From: an uncultured Saprospiraceae bacterium
GTDB lineage: Bacteria; Bacteroidota; Bacteroidia; Chitinophagales; Saprospiraceae
NCBI GenBank assembly: GCA_937125475.1
Contig: CAKZLL010000042.1
Coordinates: 1 to 34,107 of the forward strand
DNA length: 34,107 nt
Reading direction: 5' to 3'
Shown here: in pieces, positions 7,490 through 16,434 of the stretch
How positions within the stretch are numbered: position 1 is the first letter of the stretch
How the letters are laid out: each line of letters opens with the position of its first letter
Position numbers and translations under genes: made by a program
The notes under the pieces: generated by a model
What the model saw: the letters and a program-made list of their open reading frames with translations, nothing else
What the model was told of the DNA's origin: nothing
Database searches by the model: none

Positions 7490-8878
7490 TTAATTCTTAA
7501 CCCTTACTTTTTCATTGATCCAAGAACCTAATTTATAGGTTTTTCCTTTAAAACGACTACGCGCTAAAAATAATTCAGATTTAGTGGGCAAGTAATTTTT
7601 ATATTTTGCAATACGATCTGCCGCTTTATCTGCTACAGAATTATCTACTTTAGCCGCTTTTTTCCATTTATCAATAGCTGCATAAATCACCATTTTTTGA
7701 TCAAAAGGATCAGTCGGAAAACATTCGCCTGCTGCTGCTATATATATATCACCTAATAAAACATAAGCATGTCCATTATTAGGTTCATATTTTAAAGTTT
7801 GTAAAATTTGTTTTTTAGCAGTCGATTTATCATCCAATTTAGAATATAGAATTTTAGCAATTTGAAAATGATAAACTGCTTTCTTTTTACTATCTGTTGT
7901 TTCATCAATTGCTACATTATACAATTCAACTGATTTTTCATAATCACCGTTTTTGAATGCAAAATTTGCATTAGCAACAGTATTACCAGATTTTGAAGCG
8001 ATATAATTGCCGTCCATTTTTTCCCTCATGCGCTTATCTTGCAATGCTAATAAAGTAGTAGCATATTTGCTAGCATCTTTACAATTCAAGTTTTTCAACT
8101 CATTGATTGCCTTCATAATCAAACGCTCATCGTTAGGCTTATTGCTGATATTTTTCTTATAAGTTCTCGTAACTTTCGCACAATCACTCATATCAATATC
8201 GGCTAACATTCCATTATTATTAGGTGAAACGGCTTTTTTGAATGTTCTTTTTACATTCACTAATGCTGCATAATAATTATCTTTATCCTCTGCTGCATCA
8301 ATATTTCCTTGTGCTATTTTTAACAAGTTAGCTTCAATTCCTAGCTTTTCTTCTTCAGATATTTTTTTATCAATATACAATTTAGCCGCAAGATCTGCAT
8401 AAGGTACTAATGCAAAACTAGGTGTTTTTTCTTGGCATCTATCCACTAAATTTTTAAATAAATTAGCCGTTATCCGTGGATCAGTTTCCTCTAATTTATA
8501 AAATTCAATCGCTTTACGTGCTAAAATATTTGGTAAATCATCAGTGTAACAGGTTGCACGTTGATCATAAATATCTAGAATTTTTTGAATGCATTTCTTT
8601 CTATTATCGGCATCTCTATCTGTTAAATAAATATTTTTATAGATTTTAATACCATCTAAATAAACATTCTTTGTTGCTCCTGGTGCTTTTCTAAATACAA
8701 AATCCCAGAAATAAACAGCATCTTTATAATTATTTGTTTCGACTAATTTTTGATATTCTTCGTAATAACGGTAGGTCTTGATACTATCAATACCTTTTCC
8801 CCAGCCAGAACAATTATCCTGAGCAATGATAGTGTTACTTGAAAGTAAAATGAGGATTGAAAAAATTAAATATCTCAT
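7490..8878 (-). CDS. Exported TPR-repeat protein of unknown function
   Basis: A 462-residue protein with an N-terminal signal peptide (hydrophobic residues about 3-15, cleavage probable after Ile-Ala-Gln near residue 20). The middle and C-terminal parts are helical. Residues about 295-385 show TPR-like repeats: ANANFAFKNGDYEKSVELY, then AVYHFQIAKILYSKLDDKS, then a third ending in GHAYVLLGDIYIAAAGECF. TPR arrays mediate protein-protein contacts, and exported TPR proteins of this type are common in Bacteroidota envelopes. No catalytic motif, lipobox or sorting domain is visible. The gene is alone on its strand. I do not recognise a specific function. Confidence 0.75.
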   Translation of the reverse strand: MRYLIFSILILLSSNTIIAQDNCSGWGKGIDSIKTYRYYEEYQKLVETNNYKDAVYFWDFVFRKAPGATKNVYLDGIKIYKNIYLTDRDADNRKKCIQKILDIYDQRATCYTDDLPNILARKAIEFYKLEETDPRITANLFKNLVDRCQEKTPSFALVPYADLAAKLYIDKKISEEEKLGIEANLLKIAQGNIDAAEDKDNYYAALVNVKRTFKKAVSPNNNGMLADIDMSDCAKVTRTYKKNISNKPNDERLIMKAINELKNLNCKDASKYATTLLALQDKRMREKMDGNYIASKSGNTVANANFAFKNGDYEKSVELYNVAIDETTDSKKKAVYHFQIAKILYSKLDDKSTAKKQILQTLKYEPNNGHAYVLLGDIYIAAAGECFPTDPFDQKMVIYAAIDKWKKAAKVDNSVADKAADRIAKYKNYLPTKSELFLARSRFKGKTYKLGSWINEKVRVKN

Positions 8879-9189
8879 TTGTTTGGTTTTTGTTAAACTT
8901 AAAAGGGTTAATTATGGGTCTTTATTTTATCTTATTATTATGTTACCTTTGTTGGAACAAGAAACAAGCCAAATAAACCACTCTAAATTGATGTCACAAA
9001 TAAAAGGGATTTAAAAGCTTTTTTTGATAAAAAAACAATCTATGGCTTATTCATTTTAAAATAGAAAAACAGCTATAAATCAGCTTAATAGGCATTTATT
9101 TTTTCAATAAACAACAATAAAGCAACCATATATATATATGTCATTTTTTTGAAATATTTTTCTGAATGCTTATAACAGATATTAATACA
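8879..9189. other. 311-nt intergenic region upstream of the TPR gene and of purine nucleoside phosphorylase
   Basis: This divergent AT-rich gap contains TACCTTTG at 8944-8951, a fair -7 element pointing to the purine nucleoside phosphorylase gene but without a -33 TTG, and the palindrome catatatatatatg near 9127-9140. Short open frames here have no coding character. I see no RNA gene. Confidence 0.5.
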
Positions 9190-10023
9190 ATGAAAAACCT
9201 TTATGAACAAGTCGAAGAAACAGTTGAATTTCTTCAATCTGTGACAGACTTTAAGCCTAAATATGGCATTATATTAGGCACAGGGCTTAATAAATTAGCA
9301 GATGATGTTGAAGTGATTACAACTATTAAGTACAAAGACATTATTAATTTTCCGATTTCTACGGTTCAGTCTCACAAGGGCGAATTGATATTTGGAACGC
9401 TCGAAGGCATTCCGATTGTCGCAATGGCTGGTCGATTTCATTATTATGAAGGTTATTCGATGACTGAGGTAACTTTTCCTGTTCGAGTTTTAAAAATGTT
9501 AGGTATTGAACGCCTATTTATTTCTAATGTATCGGGTAGTACAAATGAAAATATCCATGCTGGGGATGTTGTTTTTGTAAAAGATCATATCAATTTGCAG
9601 CCAGAAAATCCGCTTAGAGGCGTAAACGATGAGCGATTAGGACCAAGATTTCCCGATATGTTGAAGACTTATGATGCTGATTTGAATGCGAAAGCAATGG
9701 AAATTGCGGCAGCTTCTGATATTCGCGCTCATACTGGCGTTTATGTTTCTTTGCCTGGTCCAAATTTAGAAACACCAGCAGAATATACTTTTTTACATCG
9801 AATTGGTGGTGATATTGTCGGTATGTCAACTGTTCCCGAAGTACTTGTTGCAAGACATTCTGGTTTGCCAATTTTCGTCTTATCGGTAGTTTCTAATCAA
9901 AGCTATCCGCCAGAAAAAATTGTAGAAGTAACTGTTGATGAAGTGATTGCACTCGCAAACTCCGTACAACCTAAGATGACCTTTATAGTTAAGGAGTTAT
10001 TGAAACATTTGGAAGAGGTGTGA
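9190..10023 (+). CDS. Purine nucleoside phosphorylase (PNP, trimeric family)
   Basis: It catalyses phosphorolysis of purine nucleosides to the base and ribose-1-phosphate in purine salvage. The protein shows the phosphate-binding GIILGTGL near residue 22, the SHKGEL segment, MAGRFHYYEGYSM, SNVSGSTN (a variant of SNAAGG), GDVVFVKDHINL and GMSTVPEVLVARHSGL, the order found in class II (trimeric) PNPs. I chose the ATG at 9190, giving 277 residues and the usual start MKNLYEQVEETV. An upstream in-frame ATG at 9166 would add eight residues without family support. The gene is monocistronic, followed by repeats and a decayed gene. Confidence 0.9.
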   Translation: MKNLYEQVEETVEFLQSVTDFKPKYGIILGTGLNKLADDVEVITTIKYKDIINFPISTVQSHKGELIFGTLEGIPIVAMAGRFHYYEGYSMTEVTFPVRVLKMLGIERLFISNVSGSTNENIHAGDVVFVKDHINLQPENPLRGVNDERLGPRFPDMLKTYDADLNAKAMEIAAASDIRAHTGVYVSLPGPNLETPAEYTFLHRIGGDIVGMSTVPEVLVARHSGLPIFVLSVVSNQSYPPEKIVEVTVDEVIALANSVQPKMTFIVKELLKHLEEV

Positions 10024-10094
10024 TTGTTAATCATTTACTATAAAGCTTATATTTTGTTGCAATTCAATCTCACAATCTTTGCAATCATACAATC

Positions 10095-10133
10095 AGCCGA
10101 AGGCGACACAATCAGCGAAGCGACACAATCATA
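10095..10133. repeat. Short tandem repeat, cgacacaatcagcgaag unit
   Basis: One full 17-nt unit (10104-10120), a preceding variant (cagccgaagg) and a following partial copy (cgacacaatc, 10121-10130) abut the 3' end of the decayed ATP-grasp-like gene. The surrounding 50 nt are rich in caatc. Confidence 0.6.
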
Positions 10134-10508
10134 ACAATCTCTCATTCGTTGCCGCTTGAAATACTTGAGCTTTGAATAATTTTGGAATAACGGATTTTAT
10201 AAATATAGGGAAATCCATACTTTTCAAGAACTGAAAAGTATGGATTTCGATATTTCTCTTGAGATATTTACTTGATATTTTTGCAATATCCTCATCTTTC
10301 ACACTTACTAGCTCCAAGTCTAAAACCTGAGCAAGCACTAAACAAAAGTATCAAAACCATAGATTGAAACACGTTTATTATCGACTATCGGTTTGATCCA
10401 AAATTTGCCAATTCTTTTCACTTCTCCGCCTCTCCGTTTCCAATCAATCGCCAATTGATCTCTTTCTACATCTGCTTTATCTGGAATTAGTAAGAGTTCA
10501 TTTTTCAT
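10129..10508 (-). pseudogene. Frameshifted, truncated remnant of an ATP-grasp-like gene
   Basis: Reading minus from the ATG at 10508, 56 codons (MKNELLLIPDKADVERDQLA at the start, ending YGFDTFV) run to a TAG at 10340-10338. In the next frame the sequence continues without a gap as LAQVLDLELVSVKDEDIAKI and SMDFPIFIKSVIPKLFKAQVF, then stops at 10129. One lost base in the short T/A run at the junction (restoring V-L-V-L-A) would join both parts. The pattern IPD...W.R...FIK.V.PKLFKAQVF resembles the N-terminal half of the small ATP-grasp (DUF4343/R2K-type) proteins, which are about 250 residues long; the ATP-binding C-terminal half is missing here. It is probably a dead gene. A programmed frameshift is unlikely given the truncation. 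Confidence 0.6.
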
Positions 10509-10539
10509 GTTTTTAGGTCATTTTATTACTTGATCTACT

Positions 10540-11148
10540 TTAACAAATATCCCAAACCGTTACATATTTTTCGCTGTGTAAGCTTTTGAAAAGATAAACT
10601 AACATAGGGAAATTATTACTCAGTGCTACGGTTTTGATCTGCTTATCGGGTAAAGTTCTCCAAATCGCATCAACATCCGTGAACTCGTGCAATTCTTCAA
10701 TAATTGATTCTGTTAATAGTTTTTTTCCATCGCCATCAGCCGCTAATTTATTATAATCTTGCTTCGAAGCAAAACAAACAAACTGGCAATAATCGCCATC
10801 TATTGCAGGGAATTTCCATTCTTGCCAAGAAACTAAAGGAGGTGTTCGAAGCTCTATTTCATCTGTTTTAGCTTTAGCTTCTTTGAGTAATTCTTCGATC
10901 TTTTTATCTGGAAACAATGCTTCTAATTGATCAAAAAGCTGCTCTACATCTGCATCATTAGCACAAGCTCCTATTTCGGACAAACGCCCGCCTTTCAAAC
11001 AATCTTCACAAATTGCATCTATGTCATCTTCGCTATAAAAAGGAGTAGTTTCTAAACAAGTTTTGGTTTGTTTACAAATGGTACAGGCGTGATCTTCATC
11101 CTGAAATACCGCGTATCGAGCAGGATATTTAAAATATTTATAAGCCAT
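10540..11148 (-). CDS. CbrC-family (UPF0167) protein
   Basis: A 202-residue cytoplasmic protein of the CbrC/UPF0167 family, named for an E. coli gene linked to colicin E2 tolerance; the biochemical role is unknown. The visible hallmarks are the N-terminal YFKYPARYAVF, two cysteine pairs that could bind zinc (Cys22-x-x-Cys25 in CTICKQT and Cys47-x-x-Cys50 in AICEDC), the TTPFYSED segment, the RTPPLVSWQEW motif and a Cys-rich DYCQFVCF stretch. The family's usual order is kept and the length is normal. It lies 31 nt after the start of the decayed ATP-grasp-like gene on the same strand and 61 nt downstream of the ABC transporter. Confidence 0.8.
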   Translation of the reverse strand: MAYKYFKYPARYAVFQDEDHACTICKQTKTCLETTPFYSEDDIDAICEDCLKGGRLSEIGACANDADVEQLFDQLEALFPDKKIEELLKEAKAKTDEIELRTPPLVSWQEWKFPAIDGDYCQFVCFASKQDYNKLAADGDGKKLLTESIIEELHEFTDVDAIWRTLPDKQIKTVALSNNFPMLVYLFKSLHSEKYVTVWDIC

Positions 11149-11209
11149 TTTTTATTTATAAAAAGGTTATCAACATTCGTTTTGAATTGAATAATTGACC
11201 TTTAATTTT

Positions 11210-12988
11210 TTATTTTTCAACGGTTTCTCTTTGTGTGAATTGCATCTCATACAACTCCCGATAATGTCCGTCTTCAATTTTTAATAAAGATTCATGTGAA
11301 CCGATTTCTTGAATTTCTCCTTTTTGTAATACCATAATTTGATTGGCATGACGAATAGTTGAAAGGCGATGCGCAATGATAATTGACGTTCTTTTGGCAA
11401 TTAATTTTTCAATTGCAAATTGTATAACCGACTCCGTTTCTGGGTCAATTGAAGAAGTAGCTTCATCCAAAATCAAAATATCTGGATCAAAAACTAAAGC
11501 TCTTACAAACGAAATCAATTGTCTTTGCCCCATCGAAAGCGTCGCGCCTCGTTCCATCACTTCATAATCATAACTCTTAGGTAATTTTTGGATAAACTCG
11601 TGTGCACCGATCATTTTAGCGGCTTCGATTACGCGTTCTCTTGAAATACTTTCGTCTCGAAGCGTAATATTATCCAATACAGAACCTGAAAAAAGGAAAA
11701 CATCTTGCAAAACCATCGCGATTCGATGTCTCATCGCATTGAGTTCAAAATCACGAATATTGGTATTATCAATTAAAATTTCGCCTTCTTGAATTTCATA
11801 AAAACGATTAAGTATATTAATAATAGTCGATTTGCCTGATCCTGTACTACCTACAATTGCAAGCGTTTCGCCTTTTGGCAATTCAAAACTAATATTTTTC
11901 AATACCCAATCTTCTTCTATATAAGCGAATTTTACATTTTTAAATTCAATATGTCCATCTAATTTTTCGGGCTGTACTGTACCAATATTTTTAATTTTGT
12001 CGGTTCTATCCAATACATCAAAAACACGTTGAGCCGCAATTAATCCCATTTGGAGGGTATTAAATTTATCTGCTAATTGTCGCATCGGACGAAACAACAT
12101 ATTTAAATATAAAGGGAAAGCGATCAAAAGCCCTAACGTAACTTCTCCACTAATCGCACCTCTTGCACCATACCAAACCATCAAACCCAAAGCTGCTGCC
12201 GAAATAATTTCGATAACAGGAAAAAAGATCGCGTAATATAAAATCGCGTCTAAATTTGCTTGAGTATAAGTTTTATTAATTTTTTTGAACCGCTTGAGTT
12301 CTCTGTCTTCTGCTCCAAATATTTGCACCATTCGCATTCCTGTAATCCGTTCTTGCAAGAAAGCATTCATTTTAGAAATCTGTGTTCTGACCTTTTGGAA
12401 AGCGACTTTTACCCTTTCTTTAAAAATATAAGTACTAATCAATAGCAATGGAAACGTCACTAATGAAACCAAAGTCAACCGCCAACTCGTAGACATCATA
12501 ATTGCAAAAACGACAATCATAGATAAAACATCTGCGATAATTGTAATTACACCTTGAGAAAAAACACTATTAATAGTTTCAATATCATTAATGGTTCGAG
12601 TGGTAGAAGTACCAATTGGTGTTTTATCAAAATATTGAAGTTGGAGGCTAGAAATCTGATTAAATACTCTGATTCTCAGGTCTTTAATCACGGACTGCCC
12701 CAATAGATTTGTAATATAAATGAAAATATATTTTAGAATGGCTTCAACGATTAGAACACTTATCAGAACCATCATCATATATACTAAACCATCAATATCT
12801 AGCCCTAAGATATGTTTATCGACGGTTTGTTGAATTAGATAAGGTTTTAATACACCGATTGGAGCAAGGACAACTACCAAAATTCCTGAGAATAGAAATA
12901 TTGTTTGGTAGGGCTTTGCTAATCGCAATACTCGTTTTAGGAGTACGAAGTCTATTTTATTCTTGCTTTTTTTTTGATCTTGACTCAT
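11210..12988 (-). CDS. ABC exporter, fused membrane and ATPase domains (MsbA/multidrug type)
   Basis: A 592-residue half-transporter that should dimerise in the inner membrane and export a lipid, drug or other hydrophobic compound. Six transmembrane helices occupy residues about 25-310. The nucleotide-binding domain has Walker A GSTGSGKST (380-388), a Q-loop VLQDVFLFSG, the signature LSMGQRQ (484-490), Walker B ILILDEATSS (504-513) and the H-loop IIAHRLSTI, all intact. I chose the ATG at 12988 (MSQDQKKSK), since an upstream in-frame ATG at 13060 adds an atypical 24-residue extension. The gene follows a membrane fusion protein and a TolC homologue on the same strand, so it may drive export through them. 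Usually such fusion proteins pair with MacB-type permeases, so this pairing is inferred. Confidence 0.92.
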   Translation of the reverse strand: MSQDQKKSKNKIDFVLLKRVLRLAKPYQTIFLFSGILVVVLAPIGVLKPYLIQQTVDKHILGLDIDGLVYMMMVLISVLIVEAILKYIFIYITNLLGQSVIKDLRIRVFNQISSLQLQYFDKTPIGTSTTRTINDIETINSVFSQGVITIIADVLSMIVVFAIMMSTSWRLTLVSLVTFPLLLISTYIFKERVKVAFQKVRTQISKMNAFLQERITGMRMVQIFGAEDRELKRFKKINKTYTQANLDAILYYAIFFPVIEIISAAALGLMVWYGARGAISGEVTLGLLIAFPLYLNMLFRPMRQLADKFNTLQMGLIAAQRVFDVLDRTDKIKNIGTVQPEKLDGHIEFKNVKFAYIEEDWVLKNISFELPKGETLAIVGSTGSGKSTIINILNRFYEIQEGEILIDNTNIRDFELNAMRHRIAMVLQDVFLFSGSVLDNITLRDESISRERVIEAAKMIGAHEFIQKLPKSYDYEVMERGATLSMGQRQLISFVRALVFDPDILILDEATSSIDPETESVIQFAIEKLIAKRTSIIIAHRLSTIRHANQIMVLQKGEIQEIGSHESLLKIEDGHYRELYEMQFTQRETVEK

Positions 12989-13106
12989 TCTTTTGCTCGT
13001 TATCATGTTCAACATACTTAACACTATGTTGAGATTAATGTTGAACGACGACAAATACAAAAGTCGTTATTTTTTATGGAATATAAAAGCAAGAGGCGAT
13101 TGACGC

Positions 13107-13159
13107 TAAACGGTTGACGATGAACAGCACAAATACCGTTGAAATCCGTCAACCGTTTA
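13107..13159. repeat. 13-bp inverted repeat between exporter genes
   Basis: taaacggttgacg (13107-13119) and cgtcaaccgttta (13147-13159) are exact reverse complements with a 27-nt loop, in the 192-nt gap between the fusion protein and the ABC transporter. No U-tract follows on the minus strand. It could be an intergenic repeat or an attenuating/processing hairpin. Confidence 0.7.
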
Positions 13160-13180
13160 TGATCAATTCTTTATCCTGTT

Positions 13181-14569
13181 TTACTCTTTTTTCTTTTTAC
13201 GTCCGTAAAGCTCATCTTTATCTACTTTTTGGACTTTTTTACCTGTTTTCAATTTGCGAGCTACTTCTTGATATGGCCCAACAACAACCTCTTCACCTTC
13301 TTTCACGCCAGACGTGATTTGAATGAATTCATCATCTTGAATACCGACTTCGACTTCTCTCAAAGAAACGGAATCATTGGCATACATAAATACGACGGTT
13401 CTTACATCATCTCCAGTATTTGTCGCTTTTTTCTTATTGGTCTTATCTTTATTCTTTTTCTCCTTTTCACGACTAGTCACAGCAGGTACAGGCAAACTTA
13501 ATGCCTCCGTAATTGTATTAGTTTTAATATCAACTGTTGCTGACATTCCTGGGCGGAACGGGTATTTTCTTCGTTTTGAAATCAAGTGCTGATAAGAATT
13601 TCTATTGACGCGAACCTTTACGGTAAAGTTAGTCACTTGATCCGCAGAAAAACCTCCAGCCGCATTTTCTTGCGCGGTATTCGCAATTTCCATGACTGTA
13701 CCTTTGAATTTTTTATCTGCGTAAGCATCAACCTCAATATTCGCTTCATCTCCGACCGAAACACGCAATACATCATTTTCACTCACATCAACTTGGACTT
13801 CCATGAATTTCATATTTGCAATACGCAAAATCTCCGTACCAGACATTTGCAACGTTCCTACAACGCGCTCGCCTTGCTCAATATTCAATTTTGAAATAAT
13901 CCCGCTTGTTGGTGCGTAAATAGAGGTTTGATTCAAGTTCGTTGTTGCTTCTTTAACTGTTGCCTCTGAACTCTTGACAGAAAATCTTGCTGCTTCCGAA
14001 GATTGCTTCGCGCCTTCAAGACTAGCTTCGGCAGCTTTCTTATTCGCCGAAGTTGTTTTCACATTGGCTAACGAATTATCAAACTCTACTTGTGCAATTG
14101 CTCCATCTTTCAATAATTTAATATTACGATTATGGACAGTTTGAGCATTTTCATACTGCGCTTGCATTTGTAAAAGATTAGCTTCTACTTGTTTGATTTG
14201 AGCATTTGCATTCGCTAATTGTGCTTTTGAAGAGTTTTGAGCAGCAATTGCTCTTTCTAATGCTGATTGATACACATCAGGCTTAATTCTACATAATAAT
14301 TTCCCTGCTGTTACAGAATCGCCCTCCTCTACAAACAACGCTACGACCTCGCCTGATACATCCGACGCGATTTTGACTTCTATTTCTGGAAAAATCCGAC
14401 CTGCGGCAGATACTTCTTCCGTAATTACTCGTTTTGTTACTTTTTCCACAACGACCTTTGTACCGAGGTCTTTCTCTTTGCGCGTCATTGAAGCTACGAC
14501 AGCTAAAATGACAATCACGCCAATCATACCAAATATTAATAGTCGATTTCTACTCTTTTTTTTAGCCAT
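13181..14569 (-). CDS. Periplasmic membrane fusion protein (HlyD/MacA-like efflux adaptor)
   Basis: A 462-residue adaptor that bridges an inner-membrane exporter and an outer-membrane channel. One N-terminal membrane helix (residues about 9-27) is followed by a biotinyl-lipoyl-like half-domain with KIASDVSGEVVALFVEEGDSV, a long Ala/Gln-rich coiled-coil hairpin (about 100-215), the returning lipoyl half ISKLNIEQGERVVG, a beta-barrel domain and a Lys-rich membrane-proximal C-terminus. The charged stretch EKEKKNKDKTNKKKATNTGDD near residue 385 is an unusually polar insert. It sits between the TolC-like gene (117 nt upstream) and the ABC exporter (192 nt downstream) on the same strand, which supports one tripartite system. 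Confidence 0.9.
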   Translation of the reverse strand: MAKKKSRNRLLIFGMIGVIVILAVVASMTRKEKDLGTKVVVEKVTKRVITEEVSAAGRIFPEIEVKIASDVSGEVVALFVEEGDSVTAGKLLCRIKPDVYQSALERAIAAQNSSKAQLANANAQIKQVEANLLQMQAQYENAQTVHNRNIKLLKDGAIAQVEFDNSLANVKTTSANKKAAEASLEGAKQSSEAARFSVKSSEATVKEATTNLNQTSIYAPTSGIISKLNIEQGERVVGTLQMSGTEILRIANMKFMEVQVDVSENDVLRVSVGDEANIEVDAYADKKFKGTVMEIANTAQENAAGGFSADQVTNFTVKVRVNRNSYQHLISKRRKYPFRPGMSATVDIKTNTITEALSLPVPAVTSREKEKKNKDKTNKKKATNTGDDVRTVVFMYANDSVSLREVEVGIQDDEFIQITSGVKEGEEVVVGPYQEVARKLKTGKKVQKVDKDELYGRKKKKE

Positions 14570-14686
14570 GATGTTAAATATTTAATAATATTGATTCTTT
14601 GTTATTTTTATTTTTTTAGTTTGGAATTATATTTTTTTCAACTTTTTTTAATACAAACAAGTATTTAAATATCAAAAAACACTAAA

Positions 14687-16135
14687 TTATTTATCCAAAG
14701 AAATAGATTTTCCTTGATAGAAATCAATGATTTTTAATTTAAAAATATAATCATACTTAGCTAATATTGCCAATGTTTTGGCAGAATCAAGGTTATTTCT
14801 AGCTGTATTTAATTCAAAACTATTGGCTGTTCCTACCTCAAAACGACGTTGCGTATTAGCGAAAGCTGCTTCTTGTGCTTTAATACTTTTTTCGGAAGCT
14901 TCCAATTGTTTGGCAGCAGCTTTTGCATCGGCTATCGCGCGTAGAAGTTCTGACTTTAAGCCTTGGCGCAAAATGCGATTCGTATATTGTGTATTAATTA
15001 CATTCAATTTGGCTCTTTCAATTGAAATTTCTGTGAGACCTTTATTATAAATCGGAATATTAACTTGCAAGCCGATGAAAGCACTAAGGTTTGTACCTAA
15101 TTGTTTAAAGTAGCTCGATTTTGGAATATTAAGATCAAAAGTAGGATTGACAATGCCAAGATTTTGAGAAACACCATTAAATATAACTTGCGTATTTGTC
15201 GTATCAAAACCCGTTGGAATAACCTGCGCATTTGCTTGATCCAAAGCAATATTCGAATAATTAGTATTCAAACCACCGCCCACACTAACCGTCGGATAAT
15301 AAGCACTTCTAGCAATATCAATACCTTTTTCAGCACTTTTTCTACGAAGTTCGCCTGCTGCAATATTGGGTTGATTTTCTACTGCAACATCAAACAAAGA
15401 AGTAACAGACAATGCGCCAATTTGATCCGCACTTGGCACATCAATCGTTGGTTTTTCAATTTTAAATTCCGCAGCAGGTTCTAACATCAACAACAACTTC
15501 AAATTGAGGTAAGAAATATCTACATTATTTTGATTAGCTACTAAAGTTTGTTCGCTTGTCGCAATTTGCGCTTCGATATCTAAGCGATTATTGGCGGGAA
15601 GCGTTCCAGCTCTAATCAATTTATTGGTTTGTGCGAGTTGATCTTCCAATTGTTTGATAGAGAGTTGACCGTTTGCCAGTTGCTCTTCTGCTAATAAAAT
15701 TTGCAAATAAGCCCGAGCGACTTGAAGACCAATATCGTTTTTGGTGTCCTGCATATCCAGTTTTGCCGCTTCAATATTAAATTCGCTTTGCTGAATGGTG
15801 CTTGGTACTCTTCCTCCACTATAGATTAAAGCGCCAGCAGAAACAGAAAAACCATTAGAATGAATAGATCGACTAACGAAATCATTAGAAGTCGGATCGA
15901 CCGAGCGACCAATATTAAAATTATAAGAAACCGAGCCATTCACGCTCGGATGATACTCTCTTTTGTTACCCTTCAAATTCAATTCCGATTGTTTCACAGC
16001 AACACTGGATTGCTGAATATTTAGATTATTTTGTTGAGCATGAGTGATACAACGTTCGAGCGACCAAAGAGAATTTTGAGCAGTCGAAAAACTAGCAAGA
16101 CCAACTATAAAAAGTAATGTATATATATATTTCAT
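14687..16135 (-). CDS. TolC-family outer membrane efflux channel
   Basis: A 482-residue TolC-like protein, expected to form a trimeric outer-membrane channel with a periplasmic alpha barrel. A signal peptide is cleaved near residue 19 (SFSTAQ). The protein shows the two-fold repeat of the family: each half has long Ala/Gln/Leu-rich helices (for example LQVARAYLQILLAEEQLANG and LLRAIADAKAAAKQLEASEK) and amphipathic strands with alternating polar residues (VSYNFNIGRSVDP, SVGGGLNTNYSN). The second half ends with the typical AFANTQRRFEVGTANSFELN helix. It is the first gene of the minus-strand exporter set. Confidence 0.93.
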   Translation of the reverse strand: MKYIYTLLFIVGLASFSTAQNSLWSLERCITHAQQNNLNIQQSSVAVKQSELNLKGNKREYHPSVNGSVSYNFNIGRSVDPTSNDFVSRSIHSNGFSVSAGALIYSGGRVPSTIQQSEFNIEAAKLDMQDTKNDIGLQVARAYLQILLAEEQLANGQLSIKQLEDQLAQTNKLIRAGTLPANNRLDIEAQIATSEQTLVANQNNVDISYLNLKLLLMLEPAAEFKIEKPTIDVPSADQIGALSVTSLFDVAVENQPNIAAGELRRKSAEKGIDIARSAYYPTVSVGGGLNTNYSNIALDQANAQVIPTGFDTTNTQVIFNGVSQNLGIVNPTFDLNIPKSSYFKQLGTNLSAFIGLQVNIPIYNKGLTEISIERAKLNVINTQYTNRILRQGLKSELLRAIADAKAAAKQLEASEKSIKAQEAAFANTQRRFEVGTANSFELNTARNNLDSAKTLAILAKYDYIFKLKIIDFYQGKSISLDK

Positions 16136-16177
16136 CGTGGCTGATATTTTGTCAAATGGACGAATGACTTACTTTCA

Positions 16178-16206
16178 CAATAGTAAAAAAGAAGGTTGGA
16201 AATCAA
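16178..16206 (-). promoter_or_regulatory. Possible promoter of the tolC-fusion protein-ABC operon
   Basis: On the minus strand TTG (16206-16204) is followed after 18 nt by TACTATTG (16185-16178), one mismatch from TAnnTTTG. It lies 43 nt before the TolC-family start. The remaining 299-nt gap between 16136 and 16434 is AT-rich, with a short accgttaatcgtt stretch near 16389, and shows no gene. Confidence 0.4.
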
Positions 16207-16434
16207 GAATTATTTATATCAAAAGAAAGTATTCATGGATAAAGATAATGTTTTGATGGTCGGTAGGTCAGTAGGTACAATTATATAGAAAAAAGATTTC
16301 TAAGAAAGGAAAAAGTTGAAATTGAATTATCTACACAAAAAATAAGTCTAATGAACATGCTTTTTTCTAACTAGAAATAAATACCTTACCGTTAATCGTT
16401 AAAAAATTTGATTATTCAATTGTAAATAAAAACT

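Noticed and set aside
8826-9014. A 62-codon plus-strand frame between the TPR and PNP genes
   Set aside because: It overlaps the signal peptide coding region of the TPR gene on the other strand and has no promoter, ribosome site or recognisable sequence.
10129-10338. A separate 69-codon gene starting with GTG
   Set aside because: It continues the reading of the upstream frame after one lost base, so it is better treated as the second part of a broken gene.
13586-13894. A 102-codon plus-strand frame
   Set aside because: It is antisense to the membrane fusion protein gene, with low-complexity translation.
15101-15484. A 127-codon plus-strand frame
   Set aside because: It lies wholly inside and antisense to the well-supported TolC-family gene, and its Ile/Arg/Asn-rich product has no domain-like pattern.
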